A stretch of 64,000 bases of DNA, from NCBI GenBank assembly GCA_038501625.1, contig JAZAYU010000001.1, forward strand, positions 3,348,001 through 3,412,000, read 5' to 3'. Shown piece after piece: positions 23,710 to 34,905 of the stretch. Each line of letters starts with the position of its first letter. Position 1 is the first letter of the stretch. The notes below the pieces were generated by a model. The model searched no databases. It was not told the DNA's origin and saw nothing but the letters and a program-made list of their open reading frames with translations. The stretch is from Corbicula japonica (Eukaryota > Mollusca > Bivalvia > Venerida > Cyrenidae). A program made the position numbers and the translations under genes.

Positions 23710-25190
23710 ATACTATATGTATTTTGTTATTGTTTTTTTTAAATGATGTATGATTTTCATTTATAAGTGAGATCAAAATTTTAACCGAGATTTATTCTGA
23801 CAAGGAACACTGTCAAAATAATAATAGTCATCGTCCAACTAAACGACCCTTAACCAGGCTAAACACCTTCTGGTAGAGTGACTATATTAAAGAGGTCGGT
23901 GACACAGGCATATTAGGAATAGCCATATTTAGAAAACACGACCATTAAATACAAAAAAGCTTGAGCGTCCTGGTGAAAAGACGTCAGCTGCTTATGAGTG
24001 TTTGATTGTTTCAGATAGTGTGCATTTGAGGAGGAGTAGAGCCGAATTTTACGGTTTTAGGCGTCCCATTAGTAGCAAAAAGGTGTTTTAGCCTTATTCT
24101 TAGTATAGAATTACAAGTTTAATCACATGTATATGATAATGAGTAGTTAATCCTATTGGTTAGATAGGTCATATGGTCTGAGCTGTTGAAATTTCCTGTA
24201 ATGAAAAAGAAAGGAAAATTATTCCGCGAAAGTAGTTTTTAGATCAAGGATCTAGAAAAGATTTTCAGTTAGTTTCTGGTCACGTGTTGTTAAGCTTTGT
24301 ATTTTCATACGAGGATTTATGGATGATAAGGTAACAGCTTAATGAAGTATTCTTGTCAAATGATAGTGTCTCTAGCTGGGAGCGAACCCGCATCGTCACG
24401 GCGACTGTACCTAGCCCTGGAATTCCTGCGACGCAAATTAAAATCGTTTCCGTCGGTTATTCTGATGATATTGGTTCATAGTGGCATGTTTTCGCCAGTC
24501 TGGTTATCATAGTTCTATCTTACATATTCGCGCTGCCAATTTCTGTATTAAAATCTTTTATGACTCCTATTAAATGGTGATTGGTATTTTCAGTTTATCA
24601 CAGCACAACATCGGTGAGCTGATGAAGGGTGTGTAAACAGATGAAAATTGTTGGTTTCATAAACACATTGATGTTTGTCATCATTGCCAAAGGTATTGCC
24701 AAAGGTATGTAACCAATACAAGTCTAAATGTAAATGTTGAAAACGAATATGGTTGTATAAATTACATTTGTCAAGTGAAAGTGGAACAGCGCTGAATCTA
24801 TAAGCCATTTGAATAACGGTAAAGGGTCATGCTGTAAACCAGTACATAGGAAACATTTGGGATAAGATCCATATCAAAATATGTAATTTATTTGTTGAAT
24901 GAAAACCGTGCAGTGGATAAATTTCCGGTTCACTAATCGTTTTGATAAGATTGTATGAATACCGGTAGCTGGAAATATGTCATGTCTGTTGGCATACTTT
25001 ATTTTGTGAAACAAGTACTTTGTCAGCAAAATTATTCGATAATTATGAAGTATCAAAATATAATCATGAAAATTAATAAAAACTAAATAATTGCAATATC
25101 CAATTTCATGTTTGAGATTTTTATTTCATTGTTTCCATATCTTAAACTTGTTTGCATTGTTTTATGTTTTATTTCATTGTTAACACTTTT
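23710..25190. other. Stretch without a supported gene
   Basis: I see no exon I can defend. A possible tRNA-like B-box on the - strand (GGGTTCGCTCCC, around 24380-24393) has a weak partner A-box, so it is not called. A fragment near 23905-23935 resembles part of the dispersed repeat at 10760-11330. Confidence 0.5.
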
Positions 25191-25201
25191 AATTCTTTCA
25201 G

Positions 25202-25252
25202 ATACCAGCTGCGACAGATACAGAAAGAAGAGGCGCATTCAAACTTTGAAAG
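25202..25252 (+). other. First, most diverged exon cassette
   Basis: The 51-bp block begins ATACCAGCTGCGACAG where other units have ATACCGGCGGCAACAG, and is preceded by AATTCTTTCAG. The sequence after the block is ATTACAA, not a donor. The last unit (30484) shares ATACCAGCTGC, so the array ends resemble each other more than the interior and may preserve the ancestral exon form. Confidence 0.6.
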
Positions 25253-28200
25253 ATTACAATTTTTCTTCAGTAGTTTAAAACTTTTAAAGTCTGGGGATTC
25301 TTTTTTCCCCTTTTTTCCATTTTTCCATTTTCTGTTTGCTGTTTTTTTGTTGATTTTATTACTAACCTGTTCAGTTCTTTTAGTGTTTTTCAGATACCGG
25401 CGGCAACAGATACAGAAAGAAGAGGCGCAGTCAAACTTTGAAAGTTAAGTATTTTTGTTTTCTTGTTTAAAACTTTAAAAGTCTGGGGAATTTTCTCTTT
25501 TTCTTTCCTTTTTTTCTTTTTTTTCCATTTCCTTTTTTCCATTTTCTTTGTTTGCTGTTTTTTGTTGAATTCATTACAAACCTTGTTCAGTTCTTTTAGT
25601 GTTTTTCAGATACCGGCGGCAACAGATACAGAAAGAAGAGGCGCTGTCAAACTTTGAAAGTTAAGTATTTTTGTTTTCTTCTTTAAAACTAAACAAGTCT
25701 GGGGATTTTTTTTTGATTTTTTTCCCTTTTTTTCCATTTTCTTTGTTTGCTGTTTTTTTGTTGAATTCATTTCTAACCTGGTCAGTTCTTGTAGTGTTTT
25801 TCAGATACCGGCGGCAACAGATACAGAAAGAAGAGGCGCAGTCAAACTTTGAAAGGTAAGTATTTTTGTTTTCATCTTTAAAACTTTACAAGTCTGGGGA
25901 TTTTTTTTCTTTTTTTCCCTTTTTTCCCTTTTCTTTGTTTGCTGTTTTTTGTTGAATTCATTACTAACCTGGTCTGTTCTTGTAGCGTTTTTTAAGATAC
26001 CGGCGGCAACAGATACAGAATGAAGAGGCGCAGTCAAACTTTGAAAGATAAGTATTTTTGTTTTCTTCTTTAAAACTTTACAAGTCTGGGGATTTTTTTT
26101 CCTTTTTTCTTCCTTTTTTCTTTCTTTCCTTTTTCCCATTTTCTTTGTTTGCTGTTTTTTGTTGAATTCATTACTAACCTGGTCTGTTCTTTTAGTGTTT
26201 TTCAGATACCGGCGGCAACAGATACAGAAAGAAGAGGCGCAGTCAAACTTTGAAAAATAAGTATTTTTGTTTTCTTGTTTAAAACTTTAAAAGTCTGGGG
26301 AATTTTCTCTTTTTCTTTCCTTTTTTTCTTTTTTTTCCATTTCCTTTTTTTCCATTTTCTTTGTTTGCTGTTTTTTGTTGAATTCATTACTAACCTTGTT
26401 CAGTTCTTTTAGTGTTTTTCAGATACCGGCGGCAACAGATACAGAAAGAAGAGGCGCTGTCAAACTTTGAAAGTTAAGTATTTTTGTTTTCTTCTTTAAA
26501 ACTTAACAAGTCTGGGGATTTTTTTTTGATTTTTTCCCCTTTTTTTCCATTTTCTTTGTTTGCTGTTTTTTTGTTGAATTCATTTCTAACCTGGTCAGTT
26601 CTTGTAGTGTTTTTCAGAAACCGGCGGCAACAGATACAGAAAGAAGAGGCGCAGTCAAACTTTGAAAGGTAAGTATTTTTGTTTTCATCTTTAAAACTTT
26701 ACAAGTCTGGGGATTTTTTTTCTTTTTTTCCCTTTTTTTCCCTTTTCTTTGTTTGCTGTTTTTTGTTGAATTCATTACTAACCTGGTCTGTTCTTGTAGT
26801 GTTTTTTAAGATACCGGCGGCAACAGATACAGAAAGAGGAGGCGCAGTCAAACTTTGAAAGATAAGTATTTTTGTTTTCTTCTTTAAAACTTTACAAGTC
26901 TGGGAATTTTTTTTCCTTTTTTCTTCCTTTTTTCTTTCTTTCCTTTTTTCCATTTTCTTGTTTGCTGTTTTTTGTTGAATTCATTACTAACCTGGTCTGT
27001 TCTTTAAGTGTTTTTCAGATACCGGCGGCAACAGATACAGAAAGAAGAGGCGCAGTCAAACTTTGAAAGATAAGTATTTTTGTTTTCTTCTATAAAACTT
27101 TAAAAGTCTGGGGATTTTTTTTTATTTTTTCCCCTTTTTTTTCCATTTTCTTTGTATGCTGTTTTTTGTTGAATTCATTACTAACCTGGTCTGTTCTTTT
27201 AGTGTTTTTCAGATACCGGCGGCAACAGATACAGATAGAAGAGGCGCAGTCAAACTTTGAAAGATAAGTATTTTTGTTTTCTTCTTTAAAACTTTACAAG
27301 TCTGGGGATTGTTTTTTTCTTTTTTTTCCATTTCCTTTTTTCCTTTATCTTTGTTTGCTGTTTTTTGTTGAATTCATTACTAACCTTGTTCAGTTCTTTT
27401 AGTGTTTTTCAGATACCGGCGGCAACAGATACAGAAAGAAGAGGCGCTGTCAAACTTTGAAAGTTAAGTATTTTTGTTTTCTTCTTTAAAACTTAACAAG
27501 TCTGGGGATTTTTTTTTGATTTTTTCCCCTTTTTTTCCATTTTCTTTGCTGTTTTTTTGTTGAATTCATTACTAACCTGGTCAGTTCTTGAAGTGTTTTT
27601 CAGATACCGGCGGCAACAGATACAGAAAGAAGAGGCGCAGTCAAACTTTGAAAGGTAAGTATTTTTGTTTTCATCTTAAAAACTTTACAAGTCTGGGGAA
27701 TGTTTTTCTTTTTTTCCCTTTTTTCCATTTTCTTTGCTGATTTTTGTTGAATTAATTACTAACCTGGTCAGTTCTTGTAGTGTTTTTTAAGATACCGGCG
27801 GCAACAGATACAGAAAGAAGAGGCGCAGTCAAACTTTGAAAGATAAGTATTTTTGTTTTCTTCTTTAAAACTTTACAAGTCTGGGGATTTTTTTTCCTTT
27901 TTTCTTCCTTTTTTCTTTCTTTCCTTTTTTCCATTTTCTTTGTATGCTGTTTTTTGTTGAATTCATAACTAAACCTGGTCTGTTCTTGTAGTGTTTTTCA
28001 GATACCGGCGGCAACAGATACAGAAAGAAGAGGCGCAGTCAAACTTTGAAAGATAAGTATTTTTGTTTTCTTCTATAAAACTTTAAAAGTCTGGGGATTG
28101 TTTTTTATTTTTTCCCCTTTTTTTCCATTTTCTTTGTATGCTGTTTTTTGTTGAATTCATTACTAACCTGGTCTGTTCTTTTAGTGTTTTTCAGATACCG

Positions 28201-28817
28201 GCAGCAACAGATACAGATAGAAGAGGCGCAGTCAAACTTTGAAAGATAAGTATTTTTGTTTTCTTCTTTAAAACTTTACAAGTCTGGGAATTGTTTTTTT
28301 CTTTTTTTTCCTTTTCGTTTTTTCCTTTATCTTTGTTTGCTGTTTTTTTGTTGAATTCATTACTAACCTTGTTTAGTTCTTGTAGTGTTTTTCAGATACC
28401 GGCGGCAACAGATACAGAAAGAAGAGGCGCTGTCAAACTTTGAAAGTAAAGCATTTTTGTTTTCTTCTTTAAAAAATAACAAGTCTGGGGATTTTTTTTT
28501 CTCTTGTTTCCTTTTTTCCATTTTCTTGTTTGCTGTTTTTTGTTGAATTCATTACTAACCTGGTCAGTTCTTGAAGTGTTTTTCAGATACCGGCGGCAAC
28601 AGATACAGAAAGAAGAGGCGCAGTCAAACTTTGAAAGATAAGTATTTTTGTTTTCTTCTTTAAATCTTTAAAAGTCTGGGGATTTTTTTCTTTTTTTTCC
28701 TTTTTCCATTTTCTTTGTTTGCTGTTTTTTTGTTGAACTCATTACTTACCTGGTCAGTTCTTTTAGTGTTTTTCAGATGCCGGCGGCAACAGATACAGAA
28801 AGAAGAGGCGCAGTCAA
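25202..28817 (+). repeat. Tandem exon-cassette array: nineteen 51-bp exon-like units
   Basis: Nineteen units start at 25202, 25394, 25610, 25805, 25997, 26206, 26423, 26618, 26811, 27019, 27213, 27413, 27604, 27792, 28002, 28195, 28396, 28587 and 28767. Each has TGTTTTTCAG (or TTTTTTAAG), a 51-bp exon-like block, a donor-position hexamer, and about 140-160 bp of T/C-rich spacer. The block has no stop in one frame and encodes 17 residues, YRRQQIQKEEAQSNFE with a split Arg codon (phase 2 at both ends), so consecutive units could be joined without a frame change. The peptide is charged and helix-prone. Only the units at 25805, 26618 and 27604 have GGTAAGT; the others read TTAAGT, ATAAGT or similar. 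Whether any transcript uses the array is unknown. Confidence 0.85.
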
Positions 28818-28906
28818 ACTTTGAAAGATAAGTATTTTTGTTTTCTTCTTTAAATCTTTAAAAGTCCGAGGATTTTTTTTCTTTTTTTCCATTTTCTTTG
28901 TTTGTG

Positions 28907-30150
28907 AAGTTTTAACTGATGTTCACTGCTAATTTAAGTGCTTTGATTGTTTCACATATTTTTCAGCCTCAGATGTGCAGTTTGGGTAAAATCAGCATCC
29001 TGGACTGATGTTCACTACTTATTAGTGTTTCGATTCTTTCAGATTTTTTCAGCCTCAGATGTGCAGTTTGGGTAAAATCAGCATCCTGGACTGATGTTCA
29101 CTACTAATGAAAGTTTTCATTGTTTCAGATATGAATTGATATATTCAGGTTACATGGATTGGAAGAATGAAAACAACATATCATGTCACAAATGCAGTCA
29201 TTGGCAAATGGGCAGCAGATAGATGTTAGGGAAGCCATAGCTTATAAATGAAAGGCATGTGCAAGTTGTGTACAGATGATGTTTATTCACCACTTGCCAA
29301 CAGCTTCCACATATACCCGATATCTTTCCTAACATTAATCTGGGCACCTCTTGCTGATGTCTTCCGATGATAAGCTATGTCTTCTCTAACATCCATCTGC
29401 TTACCACTTGCCAATAGCTGTCATTGTTACATGAGATGTTGTTTAATTGTTCCAATATTGATAATCTGAAGATGTCAGCCGAGTAGCCAGTATTGTAGCA
29501 TCATCCTCAACTGATGATCACTACTAATGAGTGTTTTGATTGTTTCAGATGTTTTCAGCTTCTGATGTGCAGTGGGTGACAAAAGCAGCGTCAAAGACTG
29601 ATGTTCACTACTAATGAGTGTTTTGATTGTTTCAGATATTTTCAGCTTCTGATGTGCAGTGGGTGCCAAAAGCAGTTTCCAGGACTGATGATCAACTAAG
29701 AAACCACGATCACTTCGCTACGCTCCGTTCCTTTCGTATTTCTTAATTGTTAAAACTTCACTTAATATACACTACCTATAACTTAAAACAACATATTAAA
29801 CAACTTAACCATTTAATTTATGTTAAGTACTGAATATTCATTAGATTATGTCTTCGATTCTATCTGATAGTTGAAAGGTAAAATTGTGATCACTAAGTTA
29901 TTAAGTGTATTTTATGTGAAGATTTAACAACTTAGAAACCACGATCACTTGTCTGCGCTCCATTCCCTTTAGGTTTCTCAATTGTTAAAACTTTACTTAA
30001 TATACACTACCTATAACTTAAAACTAAATATTAAACAACTTAACCATTTCATTTATGTTAAGTACTGATTATTCATAAGGTTATGACTTAATATTCGATA
30101 GTTTTTTAGGTAAAATTGTGACAATCACTAAGTTTAGTGTATAATAAGTG
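28907..30150 (+). repeat. 1.25-kb segment interrupting the exon array, copy 1 of 2
   Basis: Nearly identical to 33657-34900. The 5' half contains four ~85-bp tandem subunits, each with TGTTTCAGAT-type acceptor-like sequence, a GATGTGCAG phrase and CTGATGTTCACTACTAA. The 3' half contains two ~235-bp subunits beginning GAAACCACGATCACTT and holding TTAATATACACTACCTATAA. At its right edge the sequence returns to the exon array (AAACTTTGAAAG at 30149-30160), so the segment sits within the array. The minus-strand frame at 29475-29669 is a by-product of the subrepeats. Confidence 0.8.
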
Positions 30151-30540
30151 AAACTTTGAAAGATAAGTATTTTGTTTTCTTCTTTGAAACTTTACAAGTC
30201 TGGGGAATTTTTTTCTATTTTTCCCTTTTTTCCCATTTCTTTGTTTGCTTTTTTTTTGTTGAATTCATTACTAACCTGGTCAGTTCTTTTAGTGTTTTTC
30301 TGATACCGGCGGCAACAGATACAGAAAGAAGAGGCGCAGTCAAACTTTGAAAGATAAATATTTTTGTTTTCTTCTTTAAATCTTTAAAAGTCTGGGGAAT
30401 TTTTTTCTTTTTTTTCCATTTTCTTTGTTTGCTGTTTTTTGTTGAATTCATTTCTAACCTGGTCAGTTTTTTGTGTTTTTCAGATACCAGCTGCAGACAT
30501 ACAGAAAGAAGAGGCCAACAGATCTGCAACATTAAAATAG
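30149..30540 (+). repeat. Resumed exon cassettes and array end
   Basis: It starts with a 3' partial cassette (to 30160). Then comes a full 51-bp unit at 30303-30353 whose acceptor AG is changed to TG (TTTTTCTG). Last is a terminal unit at 30484 with a good TTTTTCAG acceptor beginning ATACCAGCTGCAGAC. In the cassette frame the last unit reads about 17 codons and then stops (TAA at 30533-30535), so it could act as a terminal exon. In another frame it stays open to 30614. Neither reading matches a family I know. Confidence 0.6.
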
Positions 30541-30767
30541 GCGCAGTATTGTATCGGTTAATCCAGCAGGCAGCTTTTTCTTGGTGTAGGATTTGTTTTC
30601 CCAATGATTTATAGCCTCATCTTAAGTTATAAAGTTTGTTTCAGGCAATTGGCATTAAAGACATCAGCAAACTTGGTTGACGTTGGGAATGTGGGGAATT
30701 TAGGCACGAGGAATGCATGCCGAGTAACTGTAAAGCAGCTGTGACTGTATTCACTGAAGTATTGCCA

Positions 30768-30868
30768 TTGAGCCCCAACTGCTAAATCTAGAAGTCATTT
30801 AGACCAATCAGTTGCTTGAGATTTGAGACTGGTTTCAAATATCAGTTTTATAATCTTGCGACCTGGTC
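30768..30868. mobile_element. Family A MITE fragment
   Basis: It contains AGAAGTCATTTAGACCAATC, CTTGAGATTTGAGACTGG and CAGTTTTATAATCTTG, the right arm of the family. Confidence 0.65.
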
Positions 30869-30875
30869 TTTATTC

Positions 30876-31560
30876 AGTTTGATCACTTTTGAAAATATAA
30901 GAATAAGTGTGGCGATGCAGCAGCAATAATGAAATCTTATAAGTCTACCATTTAAGAAGAAAAAAAACATTGCTGGTGGAATAAATTGACAATGACTGCT
31001 TGCAAGGTTACCTTTTGAACTATTTGCCGTTCGTGATTTATAACTAGTAGCATTGTTTTAAGAGGTCGCACACATTGCAAATGGCAAAAACTGACTAAAA
31101 TTTCAAAAATGAATTTTGGGGAAATACTCATTGCCACCTAGATTTTAATAAATAAATGTATTTAGCTAAGGATCTAGATAGTGTTTGCAAACTCAATTAA
31201 GTCTAATTCATGTTCTAATTACTAAGCACATACTAAAACAAAAGTAAACTCATTTTTGAAAGTTTAGCCAGTTTTCGCCATTTGCAATGTTTGCGACCCC
31301 TTAAGCAGTTGTCTTTACAATAACATGTAAAACTGATTTTTATAGGCTGTCAACATTGTGAAGCGGTAAAGATGGCCAAAACTATTACTAGACCTTAAAT
31401 CAAGATCGAAGATTGTGGATGAATACCCCACCTCTCAGTCCAGTAGTGATGTCTAACCACGCAAATAAAGGTTAGATGCAGAAAGTCTTATTCTAGTTTC
31501 TATTGTTGGCCTAGTGACATGTCTTATATGACTGTCGTAGACCGAAATCTGCCTTCAGAG
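30876..31560 (+). repeat. Tandem duplication, copy 1 (filled site)
   Basis: Matches 31800-32225. Shared landmarks are GTCTACCATTTAAGAAGAAA, GATTTATAACTAGTA, AAGATCGAAGATTGTGGATG and CAGTCCAGTAGTGATGTCTA. This copy carries a 239-bp insertion that the second copy lacks. Confidence 0.85.
31058..31304. mobile_element. TTAA-inserted MITE with ~52-bp inverted ends
   Basis: The element is 31062-31300 (239 bp) between TTAA at 31058-31061 and TTAA at 31301-31304. The ends are GAGGTCGCACACATTGCAAA and, reverse-complemented, GGGGTCGCAAACATTGCAAA, with similarity continuing through TTCAAAAATGA. The duplicate at 31974-31977 shows the empty TTAA site. TTAA targeting is characteristic of piggyBac-type mobilisation. 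Confidence 0.9.
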
Positions 31561-31581
31561 CCAATGCTCAAGATAATTAAA

Positions 31582-31799
31582 CTTAACATTATATAAAACA
31601 TTTTTAAAAAAACTTGGTCCCATGGTTACAAAAAAGAGAATGTTTTACTCAGTCGCCATTTCAGTCAATCAGATACAGAGATTTTAGACTGGTCTCCAAT
31701 CTCTGTATCTGATTGGCTGAAATGGCGACTGAGTAAAACATTCTCTTTTTTTGTAACCATGGGACCAAGTTTTTTTTAAATGTTTTATATAATGTTAAG
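31582..31799. mobile_element. Near-perfect 102-bp-arm hairpin with family A core
   Basis: Arms 31582-31683 and 31698-31799 match apart from a few substitutions and homopolymer length changes, with a 14-base loop. The outer part (CTTAACATTATATAAAAC, CTTGGTCCCATGGTTAC) is not typical of other family A copies. The centre (AGTCGCCATTTCAGTCAATC) is. It lies exactly between the two tandem-duplicated segments. Confidence 0.85.
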
Positions 31800-32225
31800 T
31801 CACTTTTGAAAATTTAAGAATAAGTGTCGTTATGCAACAGCACTTATTAAATCTGGCAAGTCTACCATTTAAGAAGAAAAAAACATTTTGGGTAGAATAA
31901 AGTTACCATGGCTGTTTGCCAGAATACCTTTTAAAATATTTGCCGTTTGAGATTTATAACTAGTAACAATATTTTAAACAGTTGTCTTTACAATAGGAAA
32001 CTGGTTTTTGAGACTGGCAACATTGTGCAGTGGGAAAGATAGCCAAAACTGTTACCAGGTTGATGAGACCTTCAGTCAAGATCGAAGATTGTGGATGGAT
32101 ACCCCACCCTCAGTCCAGTAGTGATGTCTAACCACGCCAACAACGGTAGGATGTAGAAAGTCTTATTCTAGTTTCTATTGTTGCCCACGTGACATGTCTT
32201 ATATGAGCTAAGGCTCAAGATAATT
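31800..32225 (+). repeat. Tandem duplication, copy 2 (empty site)
   Basis: Second copy of 30876-31560, without the 239-bp TTAA element. Its TTAA at 31974-31977 is the unoccupied target. A family A fragment (GGAGACCAGTCTCAATTGGC) follows at about 32236-32256. Confidence 0.85.
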
Positions 32226-32825
32226 TAACTTAGATTGGAGACCAGTCTCAATTGGCTGAAATTGCGACCAGATGGAGGTAAACTGAATGAATTCAATATG
32301 ATACATTTAATGCAGATGTGTTCCATGGTAGACAACAGAGATAACTATGGTTACAGACCGGCGACTTTTCACTTCTAGGTCTTACTGTTTGTACATAGTT
32401 CCGATAAAAATTATGAATTATTTATTTTCTAGATTTATATAAAGGATGATTGGCAACCATATTCGACAATTTCTTCATTTTGCATAGCTAGGCATGTGCT
32501 TTTATGAACACATTAATATTGCATTTCAGGATTACTCGATGTGATGAAGGATAAGAGTTCAGGACATAAGGAGGCTTGGTTCGACCAGTTGTAACAAATA
32601 CTCCGCATGGTGAATGAAACTTGAGACTGGGAAGTGAAAAAAACTGAATTGATTATAATACTATTATTCTAGAAGACTTTGAACGGAGACGGCATTACTC
32701 TGGACGAATAATTTAAGTGACTTTTAAGCCATCCGACGTTGAAAAATATCCGAGAGACGGTTCAAAATGTGAAATCTACAATCGTAGTGTGCAACTTTAC
32801 CCTGATACAATGGATGAACTCATGC

Positions 32826-32885
32826 TGGACCAGTCGCCATTTCAGCCAATCAGATGTTCGGGATTTGAGGCTGGTCTACATGTAA
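32826..32885. mobile_element. Family A MITE fragment within an open frame
   Basis: CCAGTCGCCATTTCAGCCAA and GGGATTTGAGGCTGGTCTAC mark a half copy. It accounts for the middle of the open frame at 32717-32974, which I therefore do not call as a gene. Confidence 0.6.
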
Positions 32886-33029
32886 AACAAGCTTTGAGTG
32901 CATACATTGTAATGACATTCCCAATACAAATGGAAGCTGGCCATTCTAGTCTGTTTTTAAACGATTATCGATAAACACTTCATACAGTGGAAAATGTGCA
33001 GCATTTTCTAGCTTTTTCTCCTTTACAGG

Positions 33030-33178
33030 ACTGAAGGTTATAAAGCTGATATAGGAAACCAGTCTCAAATCTCAAGCATCTGATTGGCTGAAATGGCGAC
33101 TGGTCGCCATTTCAGCCAATCAGATGCTTGTGATTTGAGACTGGTTTCCATGCTCAGTTTTATAACCTTTAGCACAGG
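33030..33178. mobile_element. Palindromic MITE, family A (well-preserved copy)
   Basis: Arms CAGTCTCAAATCTCAAGC and the near-perfect inverted arm TTGTGATTTGAGACTGG, with a central AAATGGCGACTGGTCGCCATT palindrome. The ends read TTATAAAGCTGAT and TCAGTTTTATAACC. Confidence 0.75.
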
Positions 33179-33656
33179 ACTTTCTCATTCATAAATTAAT
33201 ATTATTTTCTTGATTGCTTACTATAAGACCTATACTCTATTCCAAATGAAAGTGTGCACTTTGTATTCGGTGATGTTTCATTGACTGTTTTCCTTAATGC
33301 ATAGATATTTGATTTCAATATTGAGATTAGATCGTAGGGTTTAAGTGATCTAATCTCAATTTTGATACCAAATATTTAGGCCTTAAGAAAAGCAGTAAAT
33401 GAAAATCACTGAAAATAAAGTGCTCACTTCCTTTTGAAATATAATCATGTATATTATCACCACTGCGTGTATTCATTGTTTCGGCAGATGATACATTATC
33501 TATAAAATATTTAAACCTGACAAATAGCAAAGGTCATGCTTTTAACTTTTTTGTTTACATTCACATGCTTTACCGTATGTGTTAACTAGCTTTGTAGTCA
33601 AATGCATTTCCATATTTGTTAACTAGCTTTAAGTTCACTAAGTTTAGTGTAAATTA

Positions 33657-34905
33657 AGTGAAGTTTTAACTGATGTTCACTGCTAATTTAAGTGCTTTGA
33701 TTGTTTCACATATTTTTCAGTCTCAGATGTGCAGTTTGGGTAAAATCAGCATCCTGGACTGATGTTCACTACTTATTAGTGTTTCGATTCTTTCAGATTT
33801 TTTCAGCCTCAGATGTGCAGTTTGGGTAAAATCAGCATCCTGGACTGATGTTCACTACTAATGAAAGTTTTCATTGTTTCAGATATTAATTGATATATTC
33901 AGGTTACATGGATTGGAAGAATGAAAACAACATATCATGTCACAAAGGCAGTCATTGGCAAATGGGCAGCAGATAGATGTTAGGGAAGCCATAGCTTATA
34001 AATGAAAGGCATGTGCAAGTTGTGTACAGATGATGTTTATTCACCACTTGCCAACAGCTTCCACATATACCCGATATCTTTCCTAACATTAATCTGGGCA
34101 CCTCTTGCTGATGTCTTCCAATGATAAGCTATGTCTTCTCTAACATCCATCTGCTTACCACTTGCCAATAGCTGTCATTGTTACATGAGATGTTGTTTCA
34201 TTGTTCCAATATTGATAATCTGAAGATGTCAGCCGAGTAGCCAGTATTGTAGCATCATCCTCAACTGATGATCACTACTAATGAGTGTTTTGATTGTTTC
34301 AGATGTTTTCAGCTTCTGATGTGCAGTGGGTGACAAAAGCAGCTTCAAAGACTGATGTTCACTACTAATGAGTTTTTTTATTGTTTCAGATATTTTCAGC
34401 TTCTGATGTGCAGTGGGTGCCAAAAGCAGTTTCCAGGACTGGTGATCAACTAAGAAACCACGATCACTTCGCTACGCTCCGTTCCTTTCGTATTTCTTAA
34501 TTGTTAAAACTTCACTTAATATACACTACCTTTAACTTAAAACTACATATTAAACAACTTAACCATTTAATTTATGTTAAGTACTGAATATTCATTAGAT
34601 TATGTCTATCTGATAGTCGAAAGGTCAAATTGTGATCACTAAGTTATTAAGTGTATTTTATGTGAAGATTTAACGACTAAGAAACCACGATCACATGTCT
34701 GCGCTCCATTCCCTTTAGGTTTCTCAATTGTTAAAACTTTACTTAATATACACTACCTATAAATTAAAACTACATATTATACAACTTAACCATTTCATTT
34801 ATGTTAAGTACTGATTATTCATAAGGTTATGACTTAATATTCGATAGTTTTTTTTTAGGTAAAATTGTGACAATCACTAAGTTTAGGGTATAATAAGTGA
34901 AGTTC
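33657..34905 (+). repeat. 1.25-kb segment, copy 2 of 2
   Basis: Near-identical counterpart of 28907-30150. Here the 3' subunit (GAAACCACGATCACTT type) is present a third time in a diverged form at 34905-35070 (GAGAAACCACGGTCTCTTG). The left flank at 33637-33660 (CACTAAGTTTAGTGTAAATT) resembles the right end of the segment, as if the segment were bounded by short direct repeats. Confidence 0.8.

Noticed and set aside
24360..24420. Possible tRNA-like segment on the minus strand (GGGTTCGCTCCC)
   Set aside because: Only a B-box-like match; no convincing A-box or foldable tRNA body.
25801..27934. Lysine-rich minus-strand frames (MGKRKERKKEEKRKK types)
   Set aside because: They come from the T/C-rich spacers of the exon-cassette array read backwards.
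32717..32974. 85-codon frame starting MTFKPSDVEKYP
   Set aside because: Its middle is a family A MITE fragment and there is no splice or homology support.
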